DNA of 64,000 nucleotides from Bacteroidota bacterium. Lineage in GTDB: Bacteria > Bacteroidota > Bacteroidia > Flavobacteriales_D > Sanyastnellaceae. Shown here one piece after another: positions 1-8,861 of this stretch; the first letter of the stretch is position 1, and every line of letters starts with the position of its first letter. The notes beneath the pieces were generated by a model, which was given only the letters and a program-made list of their open reading frames with translations, was not told the DNA's origin and did no database searches. The DNA lies in assembly GCA_027622975.1 (NCBI GenBank), contig JAQBVN010000009.1, positions 22,701 through 86,700 on the forward strand, in the 5' to 3' direction. The position numbers and the translations under genes were made by a program.

Positions 1-696
1 AACAAGGGCTGCATCCGTGTTGGTTCCGCGGCCCAAGGTGCCATGGGTTCCTGTCCGACTGATCGAAATCCGGTGCCGCCGCCATTCATCCCCGAAATCC
101 CAGCGAACTTTGGCCTTCATGTAGGCATTTGTGCCGCTCTCGGCCACCACCAAGGTTCCATTGTCGACGCCCGGTCCGGTGCGCAGGGACAAAGCCCCGG
201 TCATGGCACCGGCACCCAGCGCGTGAGATGCGCCACCGCGGAAGACCTCCACGCGGTTGATGTCCTCAGGATCCAATGGCAAGTCGAGCAAGTGGTGACC
301 CGTCTGGGGTGCGCTCCACCGAACCCCATCCACCCACAGCGCCGTCTGTTCAAATGAACCGCCACGTATGCTCACATCCGTCTGAATGCCGAGCGGCCCC
401 CGCTGACGCATGTCCACACCAGGTACTGTCTCCAACACCTCGACAACAGTCGATGCACCGGTTTGGCCCAACTCTTCAGCATTCAAGACCACCAAAGCGC
501 GAGGAGCATTCTCAGGCGTTACCGTCTGGAATCCGCCTGTGACCGCGGCCTGCGCAATGAAGGTCGTGTCAGCAAGCACGAAGTCGGATGATGTTGGAGG
601 CGTCGTTTGTGCGCAGAGGGTCGTGCTTGCGTACAGCGCAGCGCACAGGGTGCACAAGAGGGTCTTGGAATGGAGAGAGAACATGTTGGCTATCAT
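1..696 (-). CDS. TonB-dependent outer-membrane receptor, N-terminal part (cut by window edge)
   Basis: The minus strand is open from the ATG at 696 to the left edge, about 232 codons with no stop, so the gene is partial at its 3' end. It starts with a signal peptide (hydrophobic LLCTLCAALYAS, then CAQ) followed by a plug domain: VLETVPGVDMRQRGP, DVSIRGGSFEQ, LWVDGVRW and INRVEVFRGG are typical of TonB-receptor plugs, and the barrel begins after about residue 165. It would import a large substrate such as a siderophore, vitamin B12 or oligosaccharide across the outer membrane; the substrate cannot be told from this part. A second in-frame ATG at 684 is an alternative start. It is divergent from lysS. 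Confidence 0.88.
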   Translation of the reverse strand, partial: MIANMFSLHSKTLLCTLCAALYASTTLCAQTTPPTSSDFVLADTTFIAQAAVTGGFQTVTPENAPRALVVLNAEELGQTGASTVVEVLETVPGVDMRQRGPLGIQTDVSIRGGSFEQTALWVDGVRWSAPQTGHHLLDLPLDPEDINRVEVFRGGASHALGAGAMTGALSLRTGPGVDNGTLVVAESGTNAYMKAKVRWDFGDEWRRHRISISRTGTHGTLGRGTNTDAALV

Positions 697-787
697 GAGG
701 TTTGTTGGAAGTTGATTGAGAGGTCAATGTGAACATCCGAGGACAAACCTACACGTTCCAGAATCCTTTTCGCACCCCCTCCCGACG

Positions 788-795
788 TACCTTTG
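788..795 (+). promoter_or_regulatory. lysS promoter -7 box (TACCTTTG)
   Basis: TACCTTTG matches the Bacteroidota -7 consensus TAnnTTTG and ends five bases before the ATG at 801, so the transcript would be leaderless or nearly so. It also argues against the longer in-frame start at 729, which lies upstream of the box. Confidence 0.6.
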
Positions 796-800
796 AACAC

Positions 801-2525
801 ATGATTCGTAGTGAACAGGAACGCCAGCGCATTGCCTCCATGGAAGCGCTTCGAGAGCGCGGCCTTGACCCTTATCCCGCTGCTGCATTTGACATTACGC
901 ACCGCACTGCCTCACTGAAAGCCTCGTTTGGCGAGGGGCAAAAGGTGCGCATGGCCGGTCGCCTGATGAACCGCAGAATCATGGGGAAAGCCTCGTTTGG
1001 CGAATTGAAGGACGCCGAAGGTGTATTCCAACTGTATTTCAACCGTGACGAGCTCTGTCCCGGGGAAGACAAGGGACTCTACAACGATGTGTTCAAGAAG
1101 CTGCTCGATCGGGGCGATTTTATTGGCATTGAAGGGGAGACCTTCATGACCCAAGTGGGAGAGCCCTCCGTCAAGGTGACGGCCTTGACTGTGTTGAGCA
1201 AGGCCATCCGGCCTCTCCCCTCGGTAAAAGTTGATGAAGATGGAACCGTTCACGACGCTTTCAATGACCCCGAATTGAGGTATCGAATGCGCTACGTGGA
1301 TTTGGTGGTAAACCCCCACGTCAAAGCCACGTTCGAGGCCCGGTCGAAGATCATCAAAACCATCCGTGACACCTTTGACGCTGAAGGGTGGATGGAAGTG
1401 GACACCCCTGTGTTGCAAAGCATCCCAGGTGGTGCAGCGGCGCGCCCCTTCACAACCCATCACAACGCCCTGGACATCCCTTTGTATTTGCGGATTGCCA
1501 ACGAACTCTACCTCAAGCGTCTGATCGTGGGTGGTTTTGATGGTGTGTACGAATTCAGCCGAAACTTCAGAAATGAAGGGATGGACCGAACACACAACCC
1601 AGAATTCACAGTGATGGAGTTGTACGTCGCGTACAAGGATTATCACTGGATGATGGAGACAACGGAAAACTTGTTTGGCCACATTGCCCAAGCTGTCCAC
1701 GGAAGCACGGAAGTCCCCCTTGGTTCGCACGTCATCAACTTTGCCCCGCCCTATGCCCGTGTCACCATGCGCGATGCCATCCTCGAGCATGCTGGGGTGG
1801 ACATTGATGGGTTGGACGAAGCGGGGCTTCGCGCAGCGTGCGAATCGCTGGGAATCGACACCGACGATTCCATGGGGCGGGGCAAGCTCATTGATGAGTT
1901 GTTTGGAGAGAAGTGCGAACACCACTACATCCAGCCCACCTTCATCATGGATTACCCCACCGACATGTCTCCCTTGACCAAAGCGCATCGAGACAAGCCG
2001 GGATACACAGAAAGGTTTGAGCTGATGATCAACGGGACGGAGGTCGCCAATGCTTACTCCGAATTGAACGACCCCCTCGACCAGCGCGCTCGATTTGAAG
2101 CACAACTTCAGCTCTCCCAGAGGGGTGATGACGAAGCCATGTTCATCGATCACGACTTCCTTCGGGCCCTTGAATATGGCATGCCTCCCACCAGCGGAAT
2201 TGGGGTTGGGATCGATCGACTTGTGATGATGATGACCAACCAAACCTCCATTCAAGAGGTCCTGTTCTTCCCCCAAATGAGACCAGAAGCATTCGAACGC
2301 TCCGCTGGCCACGCGGATTTCAGCGCTTTGGGCGTCCCTCAGGCATGGGAACAACATTTGGTCGCTGCCGGGTTTTCGACCCCTGCAGATTTGATGGGAG
2401 CCAAACCTACCCAGGTGCATCAGCGCTTGAACGGGTACCGCAAAAAGAACAAATTGGACATCCCAGCACTTTCGTTGGAAGAAGTCACCGCGTGGTCCCA
2501 AAACGCGGAAAGTCCTGCCTCATGA
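801..2525 (+). CDS. lysS: Lysine--tRNA ligase, class II
   Basis: Charges tRNA-Lys in the cytoplasm. The 574-residue protein has the N-terminal OB-fold anticodon-binding domain (about 30-150) and the class II catalytic core: GGAAARPF after the first motif, NELYLKRL, FRNEGMDRTHNPEFT (motif 2) and GIGVGIDRLVM (motif 3). About 60 residues follow the normal LysRS end (from GVPQAWEQ), a helical extension I recall from other Bacteroidota LysRS. The frame is open from 729, but the start at 801 fits the family N-terminus (MIRSEQERQRI) and the promoter box just upstream. Its stop overlaps the next start by four bases (ATGA). Confidence 0.96.
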   Translation: MIRSEQERQRIASMEALRERGLDPYPAAAFDITHRTASLKASFGEGQKVRMAGRLMNRRIMGKASFGELKDAEGVFQLYFNRDELCPGEDKGLYNDVFKKLLDRGDFIGIEGETFMTQVGEPSVKVTALTVLSKAIRPLPSVKVDEDGTVHDAFNDPELRYRMRYVDLVVNPHVKATFEARSKIIKTIRDTFDAEGWMEVDTPVLQSIPGGAAARPFTTHHNALDIPLYLRIANELYLKRLIVGGFDGVYEFSRNFRNEGMDRTHNPEFTVMELYVAYKDYHWMMETTENLFGHIAQAVHGSTEVPLGSHVINFAPPYARVTMRDAILEHAGVDIDGLDEAGLRAACESLGIDTDDSMGRGKLIDELFGEKCEHHYIQPTFIMDYPTDMSPLTKAHRDKPGYTERFELMINGTEVANAYSELNDPLDQRARFEAQLQLSQRGDDEAMFIDHDFLRALEYGMPPTSGIGVGIDRLVMMMTNQTSIQEVLFFPQMRPEAFERSAGHADFSALGVPQAWEQHLVAAGFSTPADLMGAKPTQVHQRLNGYRKKNKLDIPALSLEEVTAWSQNAESPAS

Positions 2526-2830
2526 GCCTGCCCACTCAACAAGATGTCATCGACGTCCTGAAGACAATTTTCGACCCTGAAATCCCCGTGGACATCTACG
2601 AACTGGGTCTGATCTATGAAATCGTCGTGAAAGACGATGGCTTTGTGCACATCGACATGACACTGACCTCCCCCAACTGCCCCGTGGCAGAAAGCCTTCC
2701 CAAGGATGTGGAGGACAAAGTGAACACCTTGGGTGGGGTGACAGGGTGTAAGGTGAACATTGTGTTTGACCCTCCATGGACCCAGGACATGATGAGTGAG
2801 GAGGCCAAACTCGAACTCGGATTCCTGTGA
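2522..2830 (+). CDS. MIP18/DUF59-family Fe-S assembly protein (SufT-like)
   Basis: A 102-residue protein of the DUF59 family, implicated in iron-sulfur cluster maturation. The family pattern is visible: IFDPEIPVDIYELGLIYEI near the start, then MTLTSPNCPVAE with the conserved cysteine, and VFDPPWTQDMMSEEAKLELG at the end. The start at 2522 gives family length and an ATGA overlap with lysS; the frame is open further upstream inside lysS but that part is not family-like. No other suf genes are in the window, so the client is unknown. Confidence 0.88.
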   Translation: MSLPTQQDVIDVLKTIFDPEIPVDIYELGLIYEIVVKDDGFVHIDMTLTSPNCPVAESLPKDVEDKVNTLGGVTGCKVNIVFDPPWTQDMMSEEAKLELGFL

Positions 2831-4017
2831 TGCGCCAGCCTGAAAACGAAGCGCCGACCAGGGGCATCGCGGTCTTGGGTTCCACGGGATCCATTGGCAC
2901 CCAGGCACTGGATGTCATCCGGGACCAAAAGCACGCTCTTCACGTGGAGGTGTTGTCCGCCCACAGCAATGCGGACCTGCTGGTCAAGCAGGCCTTGGAA
3001 TTCAAGCCCAACGCGGTGGTCATCGGTGATGACTCTCGGTGGAAGGAGGTTCACGAAGCCCTTTTTGACCACGGAATCAAGGTGTACTCGGGTTCTGAGG
3101 CTTTGGAGCAAGTGGTGGAGACGGACGGCATTGACATGGTCCTGACGGCCATGGTGGGGGCCGCTGGGCTGAAGCCCACGCTCCGCGCCATCGAGGCTGG
3201 AAAACACATCGCCTTGGCCAACAAGGAAACCTTGGTGGTGGCCGGCGAATTGGTGATGGGCGCGGCGCGGCGACGCGGTGTGGATCTTCACCCCGTCGAC
3301 TCCGAACACAGTGCCATTTACCAATGCCTTGCTGGCGAGTTTCACAACCCCATCGAGACAATCATCCTCACCGCGTCCGGCGGCCCCTTCCGAGGGCGAT
3401 CCCTGGAATCTCTGGCCACAGTCACCAAGGCCGATGCCTTGAAGCACCCCAACTGGGACATGGGAGCCAAAATCACCATCGACAGCGCATCACTGATGAA
3501 CAAGGGGCTCGAGGTCATCGAGGCCAAGTGGCTGTTCAACTTGCGTCCAGATCAAATCAACGTGGTGGTGCACCCCCAAAGCATCGTGCACAGTTGCGTC
3601 CAATTCGAGGACGGCAGCATCAAAGCACAGCTCGGACTACCCGACATGAAGCTCCCCATTCAATACGCCCTGACTTACCCACGGAGACTTCCCAACACCT
3701 TTCCTCGATTCAGCTTCATGGACTACCCCTCACTCACCTTTGAGGCCCCGGACACTGAAACGTTTCGAAATCTGACCTTGGCCTTTGAATCGCTGAACCG
3801 CGGTGGCAACGCCCCCGCGATTCTGAATGCTGCCAATGAAGTTGCAGTTGCTCGTTTCTTGACGGATGACGTGGCTTTTTTGGACCTTCCACGCGTGGTA
3901 GAGCACGCCATGGAACGCGTCAGCCATGTCAATCAGCCCTCACTCGACGATTTGATCGCTTCAGACGTTGAAGCCCGCCGCGTCGCGGCAGAATGGCGCT
4001 CCGTCAAATCGTCATGA
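2830..4017 (+). CDS. dxr: 1-deoxy-D-xylulose 5-phosphate reductoisomerase
   Basis: Second step of the MEP isoprenoid pathway: NADPH-dependent conversion of DXP to MEP. 395 residues, normal length. Visible are the nucleotide-binding GSTGSIGTQ near the N-terminus, the NKETLV segment, PVDSEHSAIYQCL with metal and substrate ligands, TASGGPFRG, and MNKGLEVIEA. The ATG at 2830 shares its first base with the stop of the DUF59 gene; a GTG one codon earlier (2827) is also possible. The 3' end overlaps the convergent frr gene by 14 bases. Confidence 0.96.
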   Translation: MRQPENEAPTRGIAVLGSTGSIGTQALDVIRDQKHALHVEVLSAHSNADLLVKQALEFKPNAVVIGDDSRWKEVHEALFDHGIKVYSGSEALEQVVETDGIDMVLTAMVGAAGLKPTLRAIEAGKHIALANKETLVVAGELVMGAARRRGVDLHPVDSEHSAIYQCLAGEFHNPIETIILTASGGPFRGRSLESLATVTKADALKHPNWDMGAKITIDSASLMNKGLEVIEAKWLFNLRPDQINVVVHPQSIVHSCVQFEDGSIKAQLGLPDMKLPIQYALTYPRRLPNTFPRFSFMDYPSLTFEAPDTETFRNLTLAFESLNRGGNAPAILNAANEVAVARFLTDDVAFLDLPRVVEHAMERVSHVNQPSLDDLIASDVEARRVAAEWRSVKSS

Positions 4018-4567
4018 TGTCCGCCTCCTTGGCCGACAGCACAGACTCCACCTTCCCGACATACTTGTCGGTCAATTCCTGAACTTGCTGCTCGCCCTTC
4101 TTGACCTCATCCTCGCTCAGCCCGTCGTTCTTGGCATCCTTCAAATAGTCATTGGCATCCTTGCGGGCATTCCGGATGGCCACCCGGGCACCTTCTCCTT
4201 CTGAGCGAGCCCGCTTGCTCAATTCTTTGCGCCTGTCTTCCGTCAGTGGTGGAACATTGATAATCAACACCTCACCGTTGTTCATGGGGTTCAATCCCAA
4301 ATTGGCATTGATGATTCCTGTGGTGATGGGGTCCAGCATGGATTTTTCCCAAGGCTGCACCACCAGCGTGCGGGCATCCGTGCTGTTCACGTTGGCCACC
4401 TGTGACACGGGGGTCAATGAACCGTAGTAATCCACGCGCACCGATTCGAGCATGGACGGATGGGCCTTTCCTGCTCGGATCTTACTCAACTCGCTCTCGA
4501 GGCGCTCAATGGCCTTGGTCATCTTCTCGCGCGCATCTTCCAGCGCCATGTGAATCTCTTCGCTCAT
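4004..4567 (-). CDS. frr: Ribosome recycling factor
   Basis: Splits the post-termination ribosome together with EF-G. The 187-residue chain is the normal length when started at the ATG at 4567 (MSEEIHMALEDA); eleven further in-frame codons upstream are not family-like. The signature KIRAGKAHPSMLESVRVDYYG and the later PPLTEDRRKEL segment are clear. It is the last gene of the rplM-rpsI-rpsB-tsf-pyrH-frr operon, 22 bases after pyrH, and its end overlaps the convergent dxr. Confidence 0.96.
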   Translation of the reverse strand: MSEEIHMALEDAREKMTKAIERLESELSKIRAGKAHPSMLESVRVDYYGSLTPVSQVANVNSTDARTLVVQPWEKSMLDPITTGIINANLGLNPMNNGEVLIINVPPLTEDRRKELSKRARSEGEGARVAIRNARKDANDYLKDAKNDGLSEDEVKKGEQQVQELTDKYVGKVESVLSAKEADIMTI

Positions 4568-4589
4568 TGTGAATTCTTGTTTTGCCGTG

Positions 4590-5297
4590 TCAAAATTCAA
4601 CCACTGTGCCTATGGGTTCTCCCTCGACCAAGCGCATCAAATTCCCCGGTTTGTTCATGTCAAACACAACGATTGGGAGGTTGTTTTCATTGCACAGGGT
4701 AAAGGCCGTCATGTCCATGACCTTCAATCCGCGTTCAAACACCTCATGGAAGGTGATTCGATCAAAACGCTCCGCTGTGGGATCGCGCTCGGGATCAGCT
4801 GTGTAAATCCCATCCACACGAGTGCCCTTGAGAATCACGTCGGCGTCGATTTCTATGGCGCGAAGTGAGGCCGCAGAGTCCGTAGTGAAAAAGGGATTGC
4901 CCGTTCCGCCTCCAAAAATGACCACACGTCCCTTTTCCAAGTGGCGCACAGCCCTTCTGCGGATGAATGGCTCCGCAATTTGCTTCAATTCAATGGCACT
5001 TTGCAGCCTGGTGTCCACGCCCTCTGCCTCCAGGGCACTTTGCAAGGCCATGGCATTGATCACCGTGGCCAGCATGCCCATGTAATCACCTTGGGTTCTC
5101 TCCATGCCACCCTCCTCCGCTTGTACACCGCGAAAAATGTTGCCGCCTCCAATCACAATGGCGCACTCAATGCCTCGTTCGACAATGGCCTTGACCTCAC
5201 CAGCATATTGGGCCAAGCGTCCGTTGTCAATGCCAAATTGTTTGTCACCCATCAGGGCCTCACCACTGAGCTTCAGGAGAACGCGTTTGTACTTCAT
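4590..5297 (-). CDS. pyrH: Uridylate kinase (UMP kinase)
   Basis: Phosphorylates UMP to UDP in pyrimidine synthesis. 235 residues from the ATG at 5297, the usual length. The amino-acid-kinase fold shows [14 protein letters not shown] at the N-terminus, [11 protein letters not shown], and [16 protein letters not shown] with the phosphate-binding glycines. The pairing tsf-pyrH-frr is common in bacteria. Fourteen earlier in-frame codons lack family similarity and were left out. Confidence 0.96.
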   Translation of the reverse strand: MKYKRVLLKLSGEALMGDKQFGIDNGRLAQYAGEVKAIVERGIECAIVIGGGNIFRGVQAEEGGMERTQGDYMGMLATVINAMALQSALEAEGVDTRLQSAIELKQIAEPFIRRRAVRHLEKGRVVIFGGGTGNPFFTTDSAASLRAIEIDADVILKGTRVDGIYTADPERDPTAERFDRITFHEVFERGLKVMDMTAFTLCNENNLPIVVFDMNKPGNLMRLVEGEPIGTVVEF

Positions 5298-5376
5298 TGC
5301 AGTGCGAATATCGCCACAAAAGCACGAAGGCCACCACATGGGTAGCCTTCGTCACATTTCGTGCAATTCGACTGAA

Positions 5377-6201
5377 TCAGCTCAGCGCAACGCGTGCGAA
5401 ATCCGTGACCTTGCCTCCTCCGTTGGAAGCAACGTATTCACTCACGGTGAGCTTGTTGTCCTTGATGAACGCTTGATTCACCAAGGTGACTTCCTTGAAC
5501 CACTTCTTCAAGCGACCTTCGGCAATCTTCTCGGCCATCTCTGCTGGCTTGCCTTCTTGGATTGCCAACTCCTTGCCAATCTCACGCTCCTTCGAAATCA
5601 AATCCTCAGGAATGGTCGACTCATCCACTGCCACCGGTGCCATGGCAGCCGCTTGCATGGCCACATCACGACCCACATCATGGCTGACTGCGCCAGAGAA
5701 CGCAACGGCTGTGGCCAAACGGTTCCCGGGGTGAATGTAGGCCACCACAGAGTCACCTTTCACCACTTGGAAGTCACCAATTTCGATGCGCTCTCCAATC
5801 TTTCCGACTTCTTCAGTGATTTTTTCAGCCACGCTGATGGACCCTCCTGGGAACGTCTTCGTCAACAAGTCATCCTTGCTCTCTACGCCTTCACTCAAGG
5901 CCAAATCGAGAAGCGCTTGGGCGACACCAATGAACGCTTCGTTTTTGGCCACGAAGTCCGTTTCGCAGTTCAGGCTCAACACGATGCCTTGATTGCCTGC
6001 TGTGTTCACTCCGGAGAGAATGGCTCCCTCCCCCGCTTCGCGGTCGCTGCGGTTTGCGGCCACTTTTTGGCCCTTCTTGCGCAGGATTTCAATGGCGGCT
6101 TCAAAATCGCCGTTGGCCTCGGTCAGGGCCTTCTTGCAATCCATCATGCCCGCGCCGGTGTGTTGGCGGAGCTTGTTGACTTCAGCTGCTGTGATGCTCA
6201 T
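5377..6201 (-). CDS. tsf: Translation elongation factor Ts
   Basis: Nucleotide exchange factor for EF-Tu. 274 residues with the UBA-like N-terminus (ITAAEVNKLRQHTGAGMMDCKKALTE), the signature LNCETDFVAKN, and a single core and C-terminal dimerisation module, the typical Bacteroidota short form. It lies 58 bases downstream of rpsB in the classical rpsB-tsf arrangement. Confidence 0.97.
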   Translation of the reverse strand: MSITAAEVNKLRQHTGAGMMDCKKALTEANGDFEAAIEILRKKGQKVAANRSDREAGEGAILSGVNTAGNQGIVLSLNCETDFVAKNEAFIGVAQALLDLALSEGVESKDDLLTKTFPGGSISVAEKITEEVGKIGERIEIGDFQVVKGDSVVAYIHPGNRLATAVAFSGAVSHDVGRDVAMQAAAMAPVAVDESTIPEDLISKEREIGKELAIQEGKPAEMAEKIAEGRLKKWFKEVTLVNQAFIKDNKLTVSEYVASNGGGKVTDFARVALS

Positions 6202-6259
6202 GATGTCGGAATTGGTCTTTGGTTTGGTGATTCAATGTGGGGCGAGTCGCTTGAAGGGA

Positions 6260-7060
6260 TCAATCTTCGCTCTCGTTGTCGTCCTCCTCGTTGTCGTCTA
6301 CCTCTGGCGCATCGACTTCAGCTGCCTCTGCCGCGTCTGCTTCGCTGTCTTCAGCAGATACAGATTTGTCGTTCTTACGCTCGTTCAGTCCTTCAGCCAC
6401 AGCACCCACCACGGCATCGAGAATCAAGGCAATGCTTTTTGTGGCATCATCATTGGCTGGGATCACGAAATCCACGTCACGAGGATCGCTGTTGGTGTCC
6501 ACCATCGCGAACACGGGAATGCCCAATTTTTTGGCCTCGGCCAACGCGATGTGTTCTTTGGTCACATCCACAATGAAAAGCGCTGCTGGGATGCGGGTCA
6601 AATCCGAAATGGATCCCAAGTTCTTTTCCAACTTGGCGCGCTGACGGCTGACCTGCAAGCGTTCGCGCTTCGACATGGTTGCCAACGTGCCATCCTTCTC
6701 CATCTTGTCGATGGTGCTCATTTTGCGAACTGCCTTGCGGATGGTGGCAAAGTTGGTCAACATACCACCTGACCAACGCTCAGTCACGTAGGGCATGCCC
6801 ACCGCTTTGACGCGCTCTGCAACCGCTTCCTTCGCCTGCTTCTTGGTGGCAACAAACATGATCTTCTTGCCGCTCTTGGCAATCTGCTTCATGGCTGATG
6901 CTGCCTCGTCGACTTTGATCGCCGTCTTGTGAAGGTCGATGATGTGAATGCCCTTCTTCTCTGTGAAGATGTAAGGGGCCATGTGGGGGTTCCACTTGCG
7001 CTTGAGGTGTCCGTACTGGGCTCCTGCCTCAAGCAGTTGGTCGAAATTGACTCTTGACAT
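6260..7060 (-). CDS. rpsB: 30S ribosomal protein S2
   Basis: Small-subunit ribosomal protein of 266 residues. Family motifs include LLEAGAQYGHLKRKWNPHM, IHIIDLHKTA, ATKKQAKE, RWSGGMLTNFATI, and PALFIVDVTKEHIALAEA. The last 40 or so residues are an acidic tail rich in Glu and Asp, common in Bacteroidota S2. About 110 bases separate it from rpsI upstream; no obvious separate promoter or terminator was picked there. Confidence 0.97.
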   Translation of the reverse strand: MSRVNFDQLLEAGAQYGHLKRKWNPHMAPYIFTEKKGIHIIDLHKTAIKVDEAASAMKQIAKSGKKIMFVATKKQAKEAVAERVKAVGMPYVTERWSGGMLTNFATIRKAVRKMSTIDKMEKDGTLATMSKRERLQVSRQRAKLEKNLGSISDLTRIPAALFIVDVTKEHIALAEAKKLGIPVFAMVDTNSDPRDVDFVIPANDDATKSIALILDAVVGAVAEGLNERKNDKSVSAEDSEADAAEAAEVDAPEVDDNEEDDNESED

Positions 7061-7171
7061 GGTGTTTACGTTCCTTGGATTGGCAACGGCGGGGTAGCTG
7101 CGAGACAGGTCTGCGCCGTTTGGATTCTAAACAAAATTGAAAACAGAGGGAAGAGAACTCCCGCCGAGCGA

Positions 7172-7558
7172 TTAACGCTTGGAGAACTGTTCCTTCTTAC
7201 GTGCTTTTTTCTGACCGAATTTCTTGCGTTCCACCATCCGTGGGTCACGGGTGGTCAAACCCTCTGCCTTCAGAGCAGGCTTCCACTCGGGGTTGATCTC
7301 AATCAACGCTTTGGACACAGCCAAACGAACTGCCTCCGCCTGGCCAGTGATGCCTCCGCCAAACACGTTGACGTTGACGTCATACTGTCCCTCCGTCTCG
7401 GTCAAAGAAAACGGCTGGTTGATTTTGTACTGCAGTGTACCCGTCGTGAAATAATCGTTGAGGGGACGCTTGTTGATGGTCACCTCGCCCTTTCCGGGCT
7501 TCAGGTAAATGCGGGCGACTGAAGTCTTGCGACGACCCGAAGTGTTGATGACGTCCAT
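7172..7558 (-). CDS. rpsI: 30S ribosomal protein S9
   Basis: Small-subunit protein of 128 residues with GRRKTSVARIYLKPGKGE at the start, GGGITGQAEAVRLAVSKAL in the middle, and the basic tail ending KKEQFSKR, whose last Arg reaches the P-site tRNA in known structures. Its ATG overlaps the rplM stop as TAATG, implying translational coupling. Confidence 0.97.
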   Translation of the reverse strand: MDVINTSGRRKTSVARIYLKPGKGEVTINKRPLNDYFTTGTLQYKINQPFSLTETEGQYDVNVNVFGGGITGQAEAVRLAVSKALIEINPEWKPALKAEGLTTRDPRMVERKKFGQKKARKKEQFSKR

Positions 7559-8007
7559 TAGGCGTTCAATTGGTATGGCGTGGGTTGCTGGGCCTCGTGC
7601 TTGTGGTCGGGGCCTACATAAACATGCATGTTGCGGAACAACTCGCTTCCCAAACGATTTTTGGGGAGCATGCCGCGGACCGCATCCTCCACCAAGGCGA
7701 AGGGTTTGCGCTTCAACTGCTCTGCGGCTGTGCGAACACGCTGACCTCCGGGATAGCCGGTGTGACGGATGTACTCTTTGGATTCCATTTTGTTGCCCGT
7801 GAGCACAATCTTCTCCGCATTCACGACCACCACGTAGTCACCACAATCGGCGTGCGGGGTAAAATTGGTCTTGTGCTTGCCGCGCAACAACGTGGCAATT
7901 TGGGTAGAGAGGCGGCCCAAGGTTTGTCCTTCGGCATCCACCAACCACCACTTTTTGTCGGCGTTCTCCTTGTTGATGGAACGCGTTTTGTAGCTCAAAG
8001 TATCCAC
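7558..8007 (-). CDS. rplM: 50S ribosomal protein L13 (GTG start)
   Basis: Large-subunit protein. The frame is open back to 8244, but the family N-terminus (DTLSYKTRSINKE) begins at a GTG at 8007, giving 149 residues, the normal length. Motifs WWLVDAEGQTLGRLS, LRGKHKTNFTPHADCGDYVVVVNAEK and GMLPKNRLG are typical. It heads the translation operon and has its own promoter about 45 bases upstream with a palindrome at the predicted RNA 5' end. Confidence 0.95.
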   Translation of the reverse strand: MDTLSYKTRSINKENADKKWWLVDAEGQTLGRLSTQIATLLRGKHKTNFTPHADCGDYVVVVNAEKIVLTGNKMESKEYIRHTGYPGGQRVRTAAEQLKRKPFALVEDAVRGMLPKNRLGSELFRNMHVYVGPDHKHEAQQPTPYQLNA

Positions 8008-8033
8008 AGCGAACGGGTTGCGTAGTTGAGATT

Positions 8034-8048
8034 CCCCAAATTTTGGGG
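8034..8048. promoter_or_regulatory. Palindrome at the rplM transcript 5' end
   Basis: CCCCAAA and TTTGGGG are separated by one base and sit four bases past the rplM -7 box, so they cover the predicted start of the mRNA. This could be a DNA operator or a 5' hairpin acting in ribosomal-protein autoregulation or mRNA stability. No T run follows it, so it is not a simple terminator. Confidence 0.4.
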
Positions 8049-8051
8049 GTG

Positions 8052-8059
8052 CGAAGATA
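8052..8059 (-). promoter_or_regulatory. rplM operon promoter -7 box (TATCTTCG)
   Basis: Read on the minus strand, TATCTTCG resembles the TAnnTTTG consensus with one change. It lies in the gap between the DUF2490 gene and rplM, 44 bases before the GTG start, and supports that start over the longer frame, which would begin upstream of it. Confidence 0.5.
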
Positions 8060-8126
8060 GGAAATGATGTGGACAACCCAAGCGTCTTCGTGGACAAAGT
8101 TTTGTCGTGCTGGCAAGAAGCCCTCT

Positions 8127-8861
8127 TCACGCATCCTCCCCAGAAGAGTCTGAGGGGCGCTTTTTGGGTTTCTTCAAGTCCACATCCAAGGATAGAATCA
8201 GGCGGTGCTCCACCGAGGCGAAGGTTTGTGGGTTGGTTTGCCATTGGTATCCCACGACAAGGTGGCGGCGTTTATCGAGTTTCTTGTCCACGTCCAAACG
8301 CCCGCGCAATGCGCGCATTTCAAGGTCCGGACCGTTGAGGGACCCATGCGTGGATCGCCCCCAAAACCCTTCCGCAGAGGGAACGAGTTTCCAGCCATCG
8401 GGCAGGTCGTGTGTCCATTTGATCCGCGCGCGCCATTTGGCCTCATCCCATGGTCTCATCCAATCCCCGCCCCACTGATGACGGAACCGAATGGATGCAT
8501 CGTCCTTCCCAAACGACACTTTGTATTGCGCCGAGGTGGCCCACCGCCACGATGTCTTCCACCCTCCATCCATAGGAAATGACCACGCCGTCCGCCATTG
8601 CCCCGACACATCCAAGCCATGGACCGCATCCACGGCCCGAGAAACGCCTGCATCGATCAGCCCCTCTTGCACCCTCCATGCATCGGAGCGAAGTTGTCCC
8701 TCCGTGGACCAAGACCAATCGTTCCGGAACTTTTGGGCAACTGAACCCCCCGTCCAAGCTTGGCCAAACGCTTGGTTGGTCACGATCCAGAAGGCAAGCC
8801 ACATGGCAAGCCTGGGCAAGCGCCCACCATTCGCTCCGGCACGAATGCCTGGGGTGTCCAT
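8127..8861 (-). CDS. DUF2490-family outer-membrane beta-barrel protein
   Basis: A 244-residue protein with an N-terminal signal (LAMWLAFWIVTNQAFGQ) followed by alternating polar and hydrophobic strands with many Trp and Arg (KFRNDWSWSTEGQLR, WRTAWSFPMDGGWK, RFRHQWGGDW). This is the pattern of the DUF2490 barrel family, whose function is unknown. Its start overlaps the stop of the upstream lipoprotein by one base (TGATG), so the two are probably co-translated. Confidence 0.7.
   Translation of the reverse strand: MDTPGIRAGANGGRLPRLAMWLAFWIVTNQAFGQAWTGGSVAQKFRNDWSWSTEGQLRSDAWRVQEGLIDAGVSRAVDAVHGLDVSGQWRTAWSFPMDGGWKTSWRWATSAQYKVSFGKDDASIRFRHQWGGDWMRPWDEAKWRARIKWTHDLPDGWKLVPSAEGFWGRSTHGSLNGPDLEMRALRGRLDVDKKLDKRRHLVVGYQWQTNPQTFASVEHRLILSLDVDLKKPKKRPSDSSGEDA

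Noticed and set aside
912..2501. Long open frame (529 codons) antisense to lysS
   Set aside because: Mirrors the codon structure of lysS; no family similarity, promoter or coupling. The same holds for long antisense frames at 5104-6576, 15681-17339, 20238-21974, 46453-48015 and 49781-51670.
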